Positions 1-6,667 of a stretch of 6,667 nt of DNA are shown here, piece by piece. The translations under genes were made by a program, and so were the position numbers. Origin of the DNA: Pseudomonadota bacterium (GTDB lineage: Bacteria > Bdellovibrionota_B > Oligoflexia > Oligoflexales > Bin106); contig JAPOQT010000225.1 of the NCBI GenBank assembly GCA_026710525.1, forward strand, positions 1-6,667. The letters are read 5' to 3'. How positions within the stretch are numbered: the first letter of the stretch is position 1; the number at the start of each line of letters is the position of its first letter. The notes below the pieces were generated by a model. The model was not told where the DNA came from. It saw only the letters and a list, made by a program, of their open reading frames with translations, and made no database searches.

Positions 1-7
1 ATTCATA

Positions 8-3000
8 TTAATACTGTTCTATCAGCTTCCGCATGCTATGTTGCAAGGCCGCCTTAAAGGCTGGATCATGTGTTAACTTTTTATAAAGATACATCTCGTT
101 TCTACGTGTATTCATTATCACGTCTTCAAAGATTTTATCGAAAGCTAACTTGCGGTTTTGCCTGTCGTCATTGTACTTGTACTTTGTTTCAAAATCTGGA
201 TGGAAACGGATGCTCTCTGCTAAACTCACAAATTTAATTCGTTGTTCCTCTGGTGTAGCGCTCCACCCCTGGAACCATCGTTCATTAAAGCTTTTTATAA
301 TGGCATCAAGAGGGTCTTTTTCATCCTCACCATCATGAGCACTTCGCGGGTTAGGATTTTGTGGGCCAAGCTCTGTTTCGCTTGTATCTAGTCCTATTGC
401 TTGGTTAAGTTTGACGCGCTCTAAGCCGTAAGAAGACAAATCAACTGCTTCTAACAATTCATCAATCTTTTCAGCAACTTGGTCTTTAAAGATTAATTTT
501 GGAATTAAGAATTTTAAAAACCAGAACAGCTTTTCCCAATCCACCACTTCAAACGGCATGATTGATGCCATTTGGCTATAGATTTTTACAAATTGCTTGG
601 CTTTGATCTTAAAGTCTGCTTTTTCATCATCCTTGAGCTCCAAATCCTTAATAAAACGATTCGCAGCTAAATCAATAATAGGGCTAAGCTCTTGTGCATC
701 TGCATCATCAAAATACAAAGAAACAAACTGCTCAACCTCATGCCAGTCATAAACTCCAACATCCCCGAGAGTATATTTTAGCTCATGCAGAATATTAACA
801 TCAGTTGCTTCAGATAAACTTGTGGAGGTATAGAAATCATCAAATGCGTTCTTAATATCTTCAACAGAGTTAAAGAAATCAAGTACAAATAAATCTTCTG
901 TTTTCTTTCCTAATTTAGGTGCTGACCGGTTCAGACGTGACAATGCCTGCACACACATAACACCCTGCAGTTTTTTATCGACATACATGGAAGTCAATTT
1001 TGGTTGATCAAAACCAGTTAGATATTTATTCGCTACCACTAGCAAACGATAGGTATTTTCGATAGAAAAACCATTATGAATGATTGGCTTTCCGTCTTGA
1101 TCGTAGCCATCGAAATATTCTTTGGTTTTGTTATCTGAAAAACCGTTCATATCGGTTTCTGAGTACTCAATGCCATCTATTGTTTTTGTGCCGGAGAAAG
1201 CAACAATAGCCTTGAAGGGATTGCCGTGTTGTTCCAACAATTTTGTGACCGCCGTATAATAGTGAATAGCAGATTCAATATCCTGTGTAACAATCATGCC
1301 CTTAGCTTTGCCTTTCAGTTTTTTACCTTTAACTACATTTTGAATAAAATGATTGATTATGATCTCGGCTTTAACCTGAATTGTGACTGGGTTACGCTCA
1401 ACATAAGCTCGAAGCTTCTTTTGTGCCTTGTTGCTGTCAAATAATGGATTGTTTTCAATAGACTTCTGAATTTCGTAATAGCTTTTATAGGTTGTATAAT
1501 TTGCCAATACATCCAGAATAAAACCCTCTTCAATGGCTTGCTTCATGGTGTAGAGATGGGTCGGATGGAAACTGCCATCTGATTGCTGCGTTCCAAATTT
1601 TTCCAGCGTTGTAATTTTGGGTGTTGCCGTGAATGCAAAATAAGACGCATTGTCACGTATTCTACGAGAGCGTATAGCCTCTAAAATCCTGTCTTGAGCA
1701 TCCACAACATCATTATTGTTATTGTTACCCATAGCACGGTTCATGTTGTCATGTGCCGATCCACTTTGAGAGCTGTGCGCCTCATCAATAATCACTGCAA
1801 AACGATTTTTGCTCAAATCATTAATGCCATCAATAATGAATGGGAATTTCTGAATGGTTGTGATGATGATCTTCTTGCCTTGCTCTAAAGCGCTTTTTAA
1901 CTCGGATGATTTATAGGCGGGAGCGATGATGTTTTTAACTTCAGAAAATTCTTTGATATTGTCTCGCAACTGGCGGTCCAAAATGCGGCGGTCCGTCACA
2001 ACAATCACACTGTCAAAGAGCGGTTGTTCTAAACCACGCTCACCGGGCAAGCCTTCCTCACTCGGATAAACCTCGATGAGCTGATAAGCTGCCCAGGTGA
2101 TGGAATTCGATTTTCCAGATCCGGCAGAATGCTGAATGAGATAAGTATACCCCACACCATTTTCACCCGCATGAGAGATCAACTTCCGTACTACATCTAG
2201 CTGATGATAACGTGGGAAGAATAATGTGCGTTTTTCCAGATTGTCCTTTGCCGAGCCATCAAGGTGCATAAAATGTTGAATGATATTGGCTACGCTCTCA
2301 CGGCTGAATACTTCCTCCCACAGATAGGCAGTTTTATGTCCATTCGGATTTGGTGGGTTTCCAGTTCCGCTATCATGCCCCTTGTTAAACGGCAAAAAGA
2401 ACGTACCATTGCCTTCAAGCTTTGTTGTCATGTAAACGTCGTCGGTATCAACAGCCATATGCACAAGACATCTACCGAATTGGAACAATGCTTGGGAAAC
2501 ATCTCTGTCCTCGCGATACTGCTTTTGCCCATGATAACGTGCCGTTTGTCCTGTCCATGGGTTTTTCAGCTCTAGTGTGGCGAATGGAAGGCCGTTTAGG
2601 AACAGTACAACATCCACTTTTTTAAGTGGGTTTTCAGTGGAATAGAGTACCTGACGTGTGCAGCTAAATATATTTTCTTCAAAATTTTGTTCAACAGTCT
2701 TACTACTGCTTGCCAGTGGTACGGGGTACATCAAATACACACGAGTATCATCAATGGATAAGCCCTTCTTGAAAAGGTGAAGAATACCATATTTTTTTAC
2801 CAAGCGGTCAAAACGCTCAAGCACTTTATGCTGCCAATCATCTCCAGAAAGTTTAAGTTTTTCCAGCTCTTCATTCTGTGTGCGCTCAAGGAAATTCCAG
2901 AATAAAAAAGTATCAACACCATAAGTTTTATTAAAATTCACTGAGAATCCTTCAACGTAGCGGTGATGTTCTATCAGATAATTTACAATAAGCGTTTCTA

Positions 3001-3028
3001 ATGCTTCTTCATTTGCTTTGCTGACCAT
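8..3028 (-). CDS. hsdR: Type I restriction enzyme subunit R (endonuclease/DNA translocase)
   Basis: Complete 1006-residue HsdR, the motor and nuclease subunit of a type I restriction complex; it binds the HsdM/HsdS core, translocates DNA with ATP and cuts far from unmethylated sites. Seen directly: an N-terminal PD-(D/E)xK-type nuclease with D139 and E153-L-K155 (in LELKNP), followed by Q168/Y171 near the usual QxxxY position. The superfamily 2 helicase motor has Walker A GSGKS at 303-307, VVTDRRILDRQ at 343-353, DEAH at 415-418, TATP at 467-470, TGFDQPKL at 671-678 and QALSRLNR at 694-701. The rest, from about 750, looks helical and matches the C-terminal part of HsdR that contacts the methylase core (family knowledge). 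Length is close to EcoR124I HsdR (about 1040). The start is supported by a Shine-Dalgarno-like GGGG 8 bases upstream. It is the last gene of the operon, 12 bases after hsdS. No catalytic residue appears lost, so activity is predicted. A run of five Asn (435-439) lies between DEAH and TATP. Confidence 0.97.
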   Translation of the reverse strand: MVSKANEEALETLIVNYLIEHHRYVEGFSVNFNKTYGVDTFLFWNFLERTQNEELEKLKLSGDDWQHKVLERFDRLVKKYGILHLFKKGLSIDDTRVYLMYPVPLASSSKTVEQNFEENIFSCTRQVLYSTENPLKKVDVVLFLNGLPFATLELKNPWTGQTARYHGQKQYREDRDVSQALFQFGRCLVHMAVDTDDVYMTTKLEGNGTFFLPFNKGHDSGTGNPPNPNGHKTAYLWEEVFSRESVANIIQHFMHLDGSAKDNLEKRTLFFPRYHQLDVVRKLISHAGENGVGYTYLIQHSAGSGKSNSITWAAYQLIEVYPSEEGLPGERGLEQPLFDSVIVVTDRRILDRQLRDNIKEFSEVKNIIAPAYKSSELKSALEQGKKIIITTIQKFPFIIDGINDLSKNRFAVIIDEAHSSQSGSAHDNMNRAMGNNNNNDVVDAQDRILEAIRSRRIRDNASYFAFTATPKITTLEKFGTQQSDGSFHPTHLYTMKQAIEEGFILDVLANYTTYKSYYEIQKSIENNPLFDSNKAQKKLRAYVERNPVTIQVKAEIIINHFIQNVVKGKKLKGKAKGMIVTQDIESAIHYYTAVTKLLEQHGNPFKAIVAFSGTKTIDGIEYSETDMNGFSDNKTKEYFDGYDQDGKPIIHNGFSIENTYRLLVVANKYLTGFDQPKLTSMYVDKKLQGVMCVQALSRLNRSAPKLGKKTEDLFVLDFFNSVEDIKNAFDDFYTSTSLSEATDVNILHELKYTLGDVGVYDWHEVEQFVSLYFDDADAQELSPIIDLAANRFIKDLELKDDEKADFKIKAKQFVKIYSQMASIMPFEVVDWEKLFWFLKFLIPKLIFKDQVAEKIDELLEAVDLSSYGLERVKLNQAIGLDTSETELGPQNPNPRSAHDGEDEKDPLDAIIKSFNERWFQGWSATPEEQRIKFVSLAESIRFHPDFETKYKYNDDRQNRKLAFDKIFEDVIMNTRRNEMYLYKKLTHDPAFKAALQHSMRKLIEQY

Positions 3029-3036
3029 GCCTAAGT

Positions 3037-3042
3037 CCCCTT
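3037..3042 (-). promoter_or_regulatory. hsdR ribosome binding site
   Basis: AAGGGG on the minus strand, 8 bases before the hsdR ATG at 3026-3028; it overlaps the TAA stop of hsdS (3041-3043). It fits translation from the shared transcript. It is a weaker match to the Shine-Dalgarno consensus than the hsdS site. Confidence 0.6.
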
Positions 3043-4366
3043 AAATAACTTTTACCTTGCCAGTTACAGCGCTATTTATCAGCGAGGCTTTATATTCATT
3101 AAGCTTATCAATTTCCTGTTTCTTAATCCTAGTCACTTCATCAATCTGAGTCGTCTTTTCATCTAGAAACTTCGCAATCGCTTCTTGTTCCTCTTCGCTT
3201 GGAACCAAGAAAGGGATACTTTTCATCCTCGTTTTCGACAAATCCCATTGCCCGATACGAACACCGTCAGATGCGCTGGCAAAATATGATACATATAGTC
3301 TGCTTCTTATCGCCCAGTGAAAATATTCAGGAATAATCGGTTTATTAAAATCAAATATATAATATGCTGGACTAACAATTCCTGAGAAGTCGGACACGCC
3401 GTATGAACCTTGCCATGCCTTCATTTTATTCATACCAAAGTGGCCTTTATTAATCACTTTGTATCCCGATAGATCATCAGGAATAAAATTGTGATTGCTT
3501 CCAAGATTCTTGACATCACGAACAATAACGCCTTGCTCCCGTGTAATAGAAAGCAGTGGTAAATCAGGACGGCCTTTTTGGGATATCGGTTTGAGCAAAG
3601 GGCCTAAGCTTGTCACTTCCCAATGTGCTGGGATTTCACCAATCCAATCAAAACCGCTATCTTTAAAATTTACGTTGGGATTGAGGCCTTTGGTGACAAC
3701 ATTTTGGATGATGATTTTTTTGAGCTCGTTCAGCAGGGCAATTTGCTGTTCTTTAATCCCGGTCGCTTCATCAATCTGAGTCGTCTTTTCATCTAAATAC
3801 TTCGCAATCGCTACTTGTTCTGCTTTTGAAGGTAACCATAGTGTAGTATTTTTAAGGATTTTAATTGTAATACTATATACTTTGACACCTTTTACAGCCC
3901 GCCGAATTTGCTCTCTGTAGCATCTAGAATCTAACAAATAAGCAAGAAATCTATCTTCATACTCATCGTTTGGACGCGCGATAATTGTGTGATAGCCAGC
4001 AAAAATAGTAGCATCTTCTACTAATTGTAAAAAATTTCCCGATCCTTCAATGTCTTCTGATGTATCAGCAAAAACGATATCGCCTATATTTAGTAGGGAT
4101 TTATTGTTGTGTTTTAAATAGTATTTATTAACACATTTTATTTCGTGTCTTGAAGGAGCTAGTTTAAAAGGAAGCCTTGAGTGAATTTCTCCATAGCTTA
4201 CGCAGGGGACACCAACGTCTTCAAGATTTTCCTTGGTAATATTTAACCCTTTAGAAAAATCAAAAACATCTCGAAACCTTCTCATTTTCCAAGCAATGGG
4301 GAGTTCTCCTACCTCATGATTTTGGTAACTCTCATATTCAGGCATGGCTGTTATTACGTGTGTCAT
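3041..4366 (-). CDS. hsdS: Type I restriction-modification DNA specificity subunit S
   Basis: Complete 441-residue HsdS, which sets the split DNA sequence recognised by both methylation and restriction. It has the classic two-part plan: target recognition domain 1 (about 15-180, after GELPIAWKMRRF), a central conserved helix (about 181-228), recognition domain 2 (about 235-390, opening GEIPAHWEV) and a distal conserved helix (391-441). Both helices carry the identical string LDEKTTQIDE, at 191-200 and 401-410, exactly 210 residues apart. The two recognition domains share no obvious sequence, so an asymmetric bipartite target is expected; its bases cannot be read from the protein. Domain 2 carries NKMKAWQGS (313-321) and IVSPAYY (330-336), which I recall from other HsdS proteins. 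The start overlaps the hsdM stop (ATGA) and has GGAGG 7 bases upstream. Met8 (4343-4345) would fit the family N-terminus too but has no ribosome binding site. Domain 1 is markedly AT-rich. Confidence 0.96.
   Translation of the reverse strand: MTHVITAMPEYESYQNHEVGELPIAWKMRRFRDVFDFSKGLNITKENLEDVGVPCVSYGEIHSRLPFKLAPSRHEIKCVNKYYLKHNNKSLLNIGDIVFADTSEDIEGSGNFLQLVEDATIFAGYHTIIARPNDEYEDRFLAYLLDSRCYREQIRRAVKGVKVYSITIKILKNTTLWLPSKAEQVAIAKYLDEKTTQIDEATGIKEQQIALLNELKKIIIQNVVTKGLNPNVNFKDSGFDWIGEIPAHWEVTSLGPLLKPISQKGRPDLPLLSITREQGVIVRDVKNLGSNHNFIPDDLSGYKVINKGHFGMNKMKAWQGSYGVSDFSGIVSPAYYIFDFNKPIIPEYFHWAIRSRLYVSYFASASDGVRIGQWDLSKTRMKSIPFLVPSEEEQEAIAKFLDEKTTQIDEVTRIKKQEIDKLNEYKASLINSAVTGKVKVI
3123..3190 (-). 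repeat. hsdS intragenic direct repeat, copy in distal conserved region
   Basis: A 68-base stretch matching 3753-3820 at 62 of 68 positions (hand aligned), with an identical 30-base core at 3136-3165. It encodes the distal conserved helix, including LDEKTTQIDE at residues 401-410. The spacing of 630 bases is an exact multiple of three. Confidence 0.95.
3197..3664 (-). other. hsdS target recognition domain 2
   Basis: This encodes about residues 235-390 of HsdS, the domain expected to read the second half-site. It opens with IPAHWEV, contains NKMKAWQGS and IVSPAYY, and ends just before the distal conserved helix. Its GC is near that of hsdM. Boundaries are approximate, and the DNA bases read cannot be inferred from sequence alone. 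Confidence 0.75.
3753..3820 (-). repeat. hsdS intragenic direct repeat, copy in central conserved region
   Basis: Partner of 3123-3190, same orientation, 62 of 68 bases identical, with the identical core at 3766-3795. It encodes the central conserved helix, with LDEKTTQIDE at residues 191-200. Such repeats separate the two recognition domains in HsdS and are known places for domain exchange. Confidence 0.95.
3827..4324 (-). other. hsdS target recognition domain 1, AT-rich segment
   Basis: This encodes about residues 15-180 of HsdS, the domain expected to read one half of the bipartite site. GC counted by hand over 3841-4140 is 96 of 300 (32%), against 117 of 300 (39%) in recognition domain 2 at 3241-3540, 120 of 300 (40%) in hsdM at 5701-6000 and 141 of 300 (47%) in hsdR at 1921-2220. 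The contrast suggests a separate origin for this domain. Boundaries are approximate. Confidence 0.7.
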
Positions 4367-6667
4367 TCGGCTGCCTCCGATCCATTTGGATTGTTGAGTC
4401 CTAATATCTGGGCGATCAGACCATCGCTTTGTTGTTCCAAGGCAATAATTTCTGCACCTACGTCTTCAACGCTACGTAATGGTTTGTGGCGATAAAAGTA
4501 TTTGTTGAAGCTGATTTCATAGCCGATCTTGGTACTATCCATATTGATCCAAGCCTCATCCACATGTGGTTTCACCTCGCGCTGAAAGTGTCGGTGAATG
4601 CTTTCTTTGACGGGTATATTCTCGCTATCGCGTAGATCGTTTGAGGTTTCGTAAATGATATACTCATCCCCTTTACCAGTGGCGTAATATCCGAAATCGG
4701 CTAGGTCGTCTTTATCGCAGCCTAACTTATCTAAGAGCTTATTGAGTTTATCGTCACTGAGTATTGTTTTCCTCTTGATGACCTTATCTGCACTTTCGTC
4801 ATACCAACTGATTGCACCAAAGATTGCGTTTTTCTCACTAATGCTTAGATTGATGTTTTGTGCTTTCAGGACATGGTTGATCTTAACTTTAAAAATGTTG
4901 AAATTGGAAAATTCTTCACTGGATATTTCATTCATCAGCAGGGTTGCCGTTTTGATCAGGGCAGTTTGTTTTTGCCATGTTTCCAATTTCAGGATTTTAG
5001 TTCTATTTTTTGCGCTCAGGGAAATATCGTTTTCTTCGCACCATTTCAGGATTTCTTTTTCATGTTGCTTTAACACCCCAGAGTTATAAAGATCATCACC
5101 CCATTTATCATATGCCCATTCCATCGGTTCTTTGACAGCTTTTTCAAAGCGTAGGTTTTCAATTCTTGCAGGAGTGAATTGAGCCTTGCGGCGGTCGGGT
5201 CGTTCAATGTTCACTTTATAATAGCCAAAGTCGTTATTATCAAACACCTGCGATGCAATGCAGTCTTCGGTTGCAGTATGGTTTTTATCAGAAAAATTGA
5301 GATAGGTATTAACAATTTCTGCGATATGTTCAGGTGAAAATTCGCAGTTTTTCTCACCTAGGTTTTTACGAAGTTTGCGGAATAGAAGGCTGGCTTCAAT
5401 CAGCTGCACTTTGCCTTGACGGTGGGATGGTTTGTTGTTGGACAATACCCATATATAGGTTGTGATACCTGTGTTATAGAAAAGGTTGTTGGGCAACTGG
5501 ATGATGGCTTCTAGCATATCATTTTCGATGATATATCTGCGGATATTACTTTCTCCACCGCCTGCATCGCCCGTAAAAAGACTTGAACCGTTATGTACGG
5601 AAGCTATTCGAGTGCCTCGGCCATTATTTGCAACCGACTTCATCTTACTGATCATTTCCATTAGAAAGAGAAGCTGACCATCGCTGGAGCGTGGTGTGGC
5701 ATCCACTGTTTCATCAATACCCCAGTAATCTTTGAGCTTTATCACAAAACGCGGATCTATGACCTCTTTGCCGTCTTTGATGTATTTCAAGTCAGACGAC
5801 CAACTTTTGCCGTAGGGAGGGTTGGACAGCATGAAATCAAAGCGTGTTCCTGAGAATTCATCGGTTGATAGGGTTGACCCACATTTAATATTGGATGGAT
5901 TATTCCCTTTGATCATCATGTCTGACTTACAAATCGCATATGTTTCATCGTTGATTTCTTTACCGTAGAGATAAACATCACCAAGTGCTTTAATTGTTCC
6001 GCCTTCATCTTTAATAAAATTCTGTGCTTCGGTGAGCATACCGCCGGATCCACAAGCCGGATCGTAAATCGTCATTACAGGTGGTAGAAAATCTTTAATT
6101 GGGTCAAAAAGAAGACGCATCATAAGTTGGATTACTTCACGCGGTGTAAAGTGCTCACCAGCCTCTTCGTTGTTTTCCTCGTTAAATTTGCGGATTAGCT
6201 CTTCAAAAACATAACCCATACCAATATTAGAAAGTGGCGGAAGTTTATAACCATCTGGATCTAGTTTTTCATTTGGAGTGAAGTTTATATATGGCGATAC
6301 AAATTTCTCCAATACATCTAACAAGACATCTTTTGATGCCATATGGCGGATCTTGGATTTTAGCTCAAATTTCTCAACAATCTCTTTTACATTGTCGCTA
6401 AAGCCATTCAGATATTCTTCAAAATTCAGAAGTAAAATTTGCTGGTTGTTAGTTGCTGTGTCATGAAGGGATCTGAGTGTCCATTTGCTGGTATTGTAGA
6501 AAACATAGCTAGAAGCATTGGTCAATCCTGTCGGTTCAAATTCTATGAATTTCATTTCATTCTTTTGAAAATTCACCTCATTCATAACGGCATCTTTGGT
6601 TTCTTCAAGAAGGGTGTCGAGACGCCTCAAAACAACCATTGGTAAAATAATTTCGCGGTATTTTCCG
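4363..6667 (-). CDS. hsdM: Type I N6-adenine DNA methyltransferase subunit M, 5' end beyond window
   Basis: Partial HsdM, the subunit that transfers a methyl group from S-adenosylmethionine to adenine N6 at the site chosen by HsdS. The first in-window ATG (6637-6639) is not the real start: the frame stays open to the edge and adds GKYREIILP before MVVLRRLD, matching the conserved HsdM N-terminal stretch, and no ribosome binding site precedes that ATG. Numbering from that Met: GEHFTPREV 161-169, SAM-binding motif I DPACGSGG 193-200, GKEIN 226-230, and catalytic NPPY 273-276 within SNPPYGKSW. At least 767 residues are visible against about 520-530 for EcoR124I or EcoKI HsdM. The excess is a C-terminal region from about 480 to 758, ending in a GYEISFNKYFYRHKP segment (706-720) and a short, probably coiled tail. 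This resembles the roughly 800-residue HsdM forms found in many bacteria. I estimate 30-40 N-terminal residues are missing. It is the first visible operon gene, and its TGA overlaps the hsdS ATG. Confidence 0.96.
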   Translation of the reverse strand, partial: GKYREIILPMVVLRRLDTLLEETKDAVMNEVNFQKNEMKFIEFEPTGLTNASSYVFYNTSKWTLRSLHDTATNNQQILLLNFEEYLNGFSDNVKEIVEKFELKSKIRHMASKDVLLDVLEKFVSPYINFTPNEKLDPDGYKLPPLSNIGMGYVFEELIRKFNEENNEEAGEHFTPREVIQLMMRLLFDPIKDFLPPVMTIYDPACGSGGMLTEAQNFIKDEGGTIKALGDVYLYGKEINDETYAICKSDMMIKGNNPSNIKCGSTLSTDEFSGTRFDFMLSNPPYGKSWSSDLKYIKDGKEVIDPRFVIKLKDYWGIDETVDATPRSSDGQLLFLMEMISKMKSVANNGRGTRIASVHNGSSLFTGDAGGGESNIRRYIIENDMLEAIIQLPNNLFYNTGITTYIWVLSNNKPSHRQGKVQLIEASLLFRKLRKNLGEKNCEFSPEHIAEIVNTYLNFSDKNHTATEDCIASQVFDNNDFGYYKVNIERPDRRKAQFTPARIENLRFEKAVKEPMEWAYDKWGDDLYNSGVLKQHEKEILKWCEENDISLSAKNRTKILKLETWQKQTALIKTATLLMNEISSEEFSNFNIFKVKINHVLKAQNINLSISEKNAIFGAISWYDESADKVIKRKTILSDDKLNKLLDKLGCDKDDLADFGYYATGKGDEYIIYETSNDLRDSENIPVKESIHRHFQREVKPHVDEAWINMDSTKIGYEISFNKYFYRHKPLRSVEDVGAEIIALEQQSDGLIAQILGLNNPNGSEAAE
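4374..4378 (-). promoter_or_regulatory. hsdS ribosome binding site
   Basis: GGAGG on the minus strand, 7 bases before the hsdS ATG at 4364-4366 and inside the last codons of hsdM. It supports the overlapping ATG over the downstream Met8 codon at 4343-4345. With the 4-base ATGA stop/start overlap, it suggests hsdS translation is coupled to that of hsdM. Confidence 0.8.

Noticed and set aside
1..7. Transcription terminator after hsdR
   Set aside because: Only seven bases lie beyond the stop codon, too few to hold or judge a hairpin.
2264..2625. Plus-strand open frames opposite hsdR, up to 103 residues
   Set aside because: They lie antisense within a gene with clear conserved motifs, overlap each other in different frames, and show no recognisable domain.
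3683..3826. EcoR124I-style tandem 12-base repeats in the central conserved helix that would vary spacer length
   Set aside because: The helix sequence shows no tandem four-residue repeat; only the distant 630-base-spaced repeat is present.
4343..4345. Met8 of HsdS as the true start
   Set aside because: It would give a family-like N-terminus, but it lacks a Shine-Dalgarno sequence, whereas the overlapping ATG at 4364-4366 has GGAGG at good spacing.
4742..5089. A 115-residue plus-strand frame opposite the hsdM C-terminal region
   Set aside because: It is rich in Ser, Leu and Phe, as expected from the complement of a Lys/Glu-rich helical coding region, and has no family resemblance; it is most likely a shadow.
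6637..6639. ATG at the head of the in-window methylase frame taken as the hsdM start
   Set aside because: The frame stays open upstream to the edge and encodes GKYREIILP, which matches the conserved HsdM N-terminal region, and no ribosome binding site precedes this ATG.

Overview
The window is almost entirely one type I restriction-modification operon, read leftward on the minus strand in the order hsdM - hsdS - hsdR. It encodes an N6-adenine DNA methyltransferase subunit (its 5' end lies beyond the right edge), a DNA specificity subunit with two target recognition domains, and a restriction/translocase subunit. Every core catalytic motif I looked for is present, and none of the three frames is interrupted. 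The sequence therefore predicts a functional methylation and restriction complex, not a decayed one.

Layout from right to left: 6667-4363 is hsdM, which runs off the edge; its stop codon overlaps the hsdS start in a 4-base ATGA. 4366-3041 is hsdS, two different recognition domains separated by repeated conserved segments. After a 12-base gap carrying the hsdR ribosome binding site, 3028-8 is hsdR. Only about 7 bases remain past the hsdR stop. There is no gene-free stretch over 300 bases, and I see no RNA gene, insertion sequence, CRISPR array or terminator. The operon promoter and the sequence beyond hsdR lie outside the window.

The three products should form the usual complex. HsdS reads a split DNA site, HsdM uses S-adenosylmethionine to methylate adenines in it, and HsdR joins to pull and cut DNA whose site is unmethylated. 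The M-S-R order and an HsdR of 1006 residues resemble the EcoR124I (type IC) arrangement, but HsdM is much longer than that family's roughly 520 residues.

The organism cannot be named. Moderate-to-low GC (hand counts of about 40-47% in hsdM and hsdR samples), good Shine-Dalgarno sites and the protein flavour suggest a bacterium, perhaps a gammaproteobacterium; this is a weak inference because type I systems move between lineages. I found no undescribed system. The points most worth a second look are the recombination-prone repeat inside hsdS, the unusually AT-rich first recognition domain, and the long C-terminal part of HsdM.
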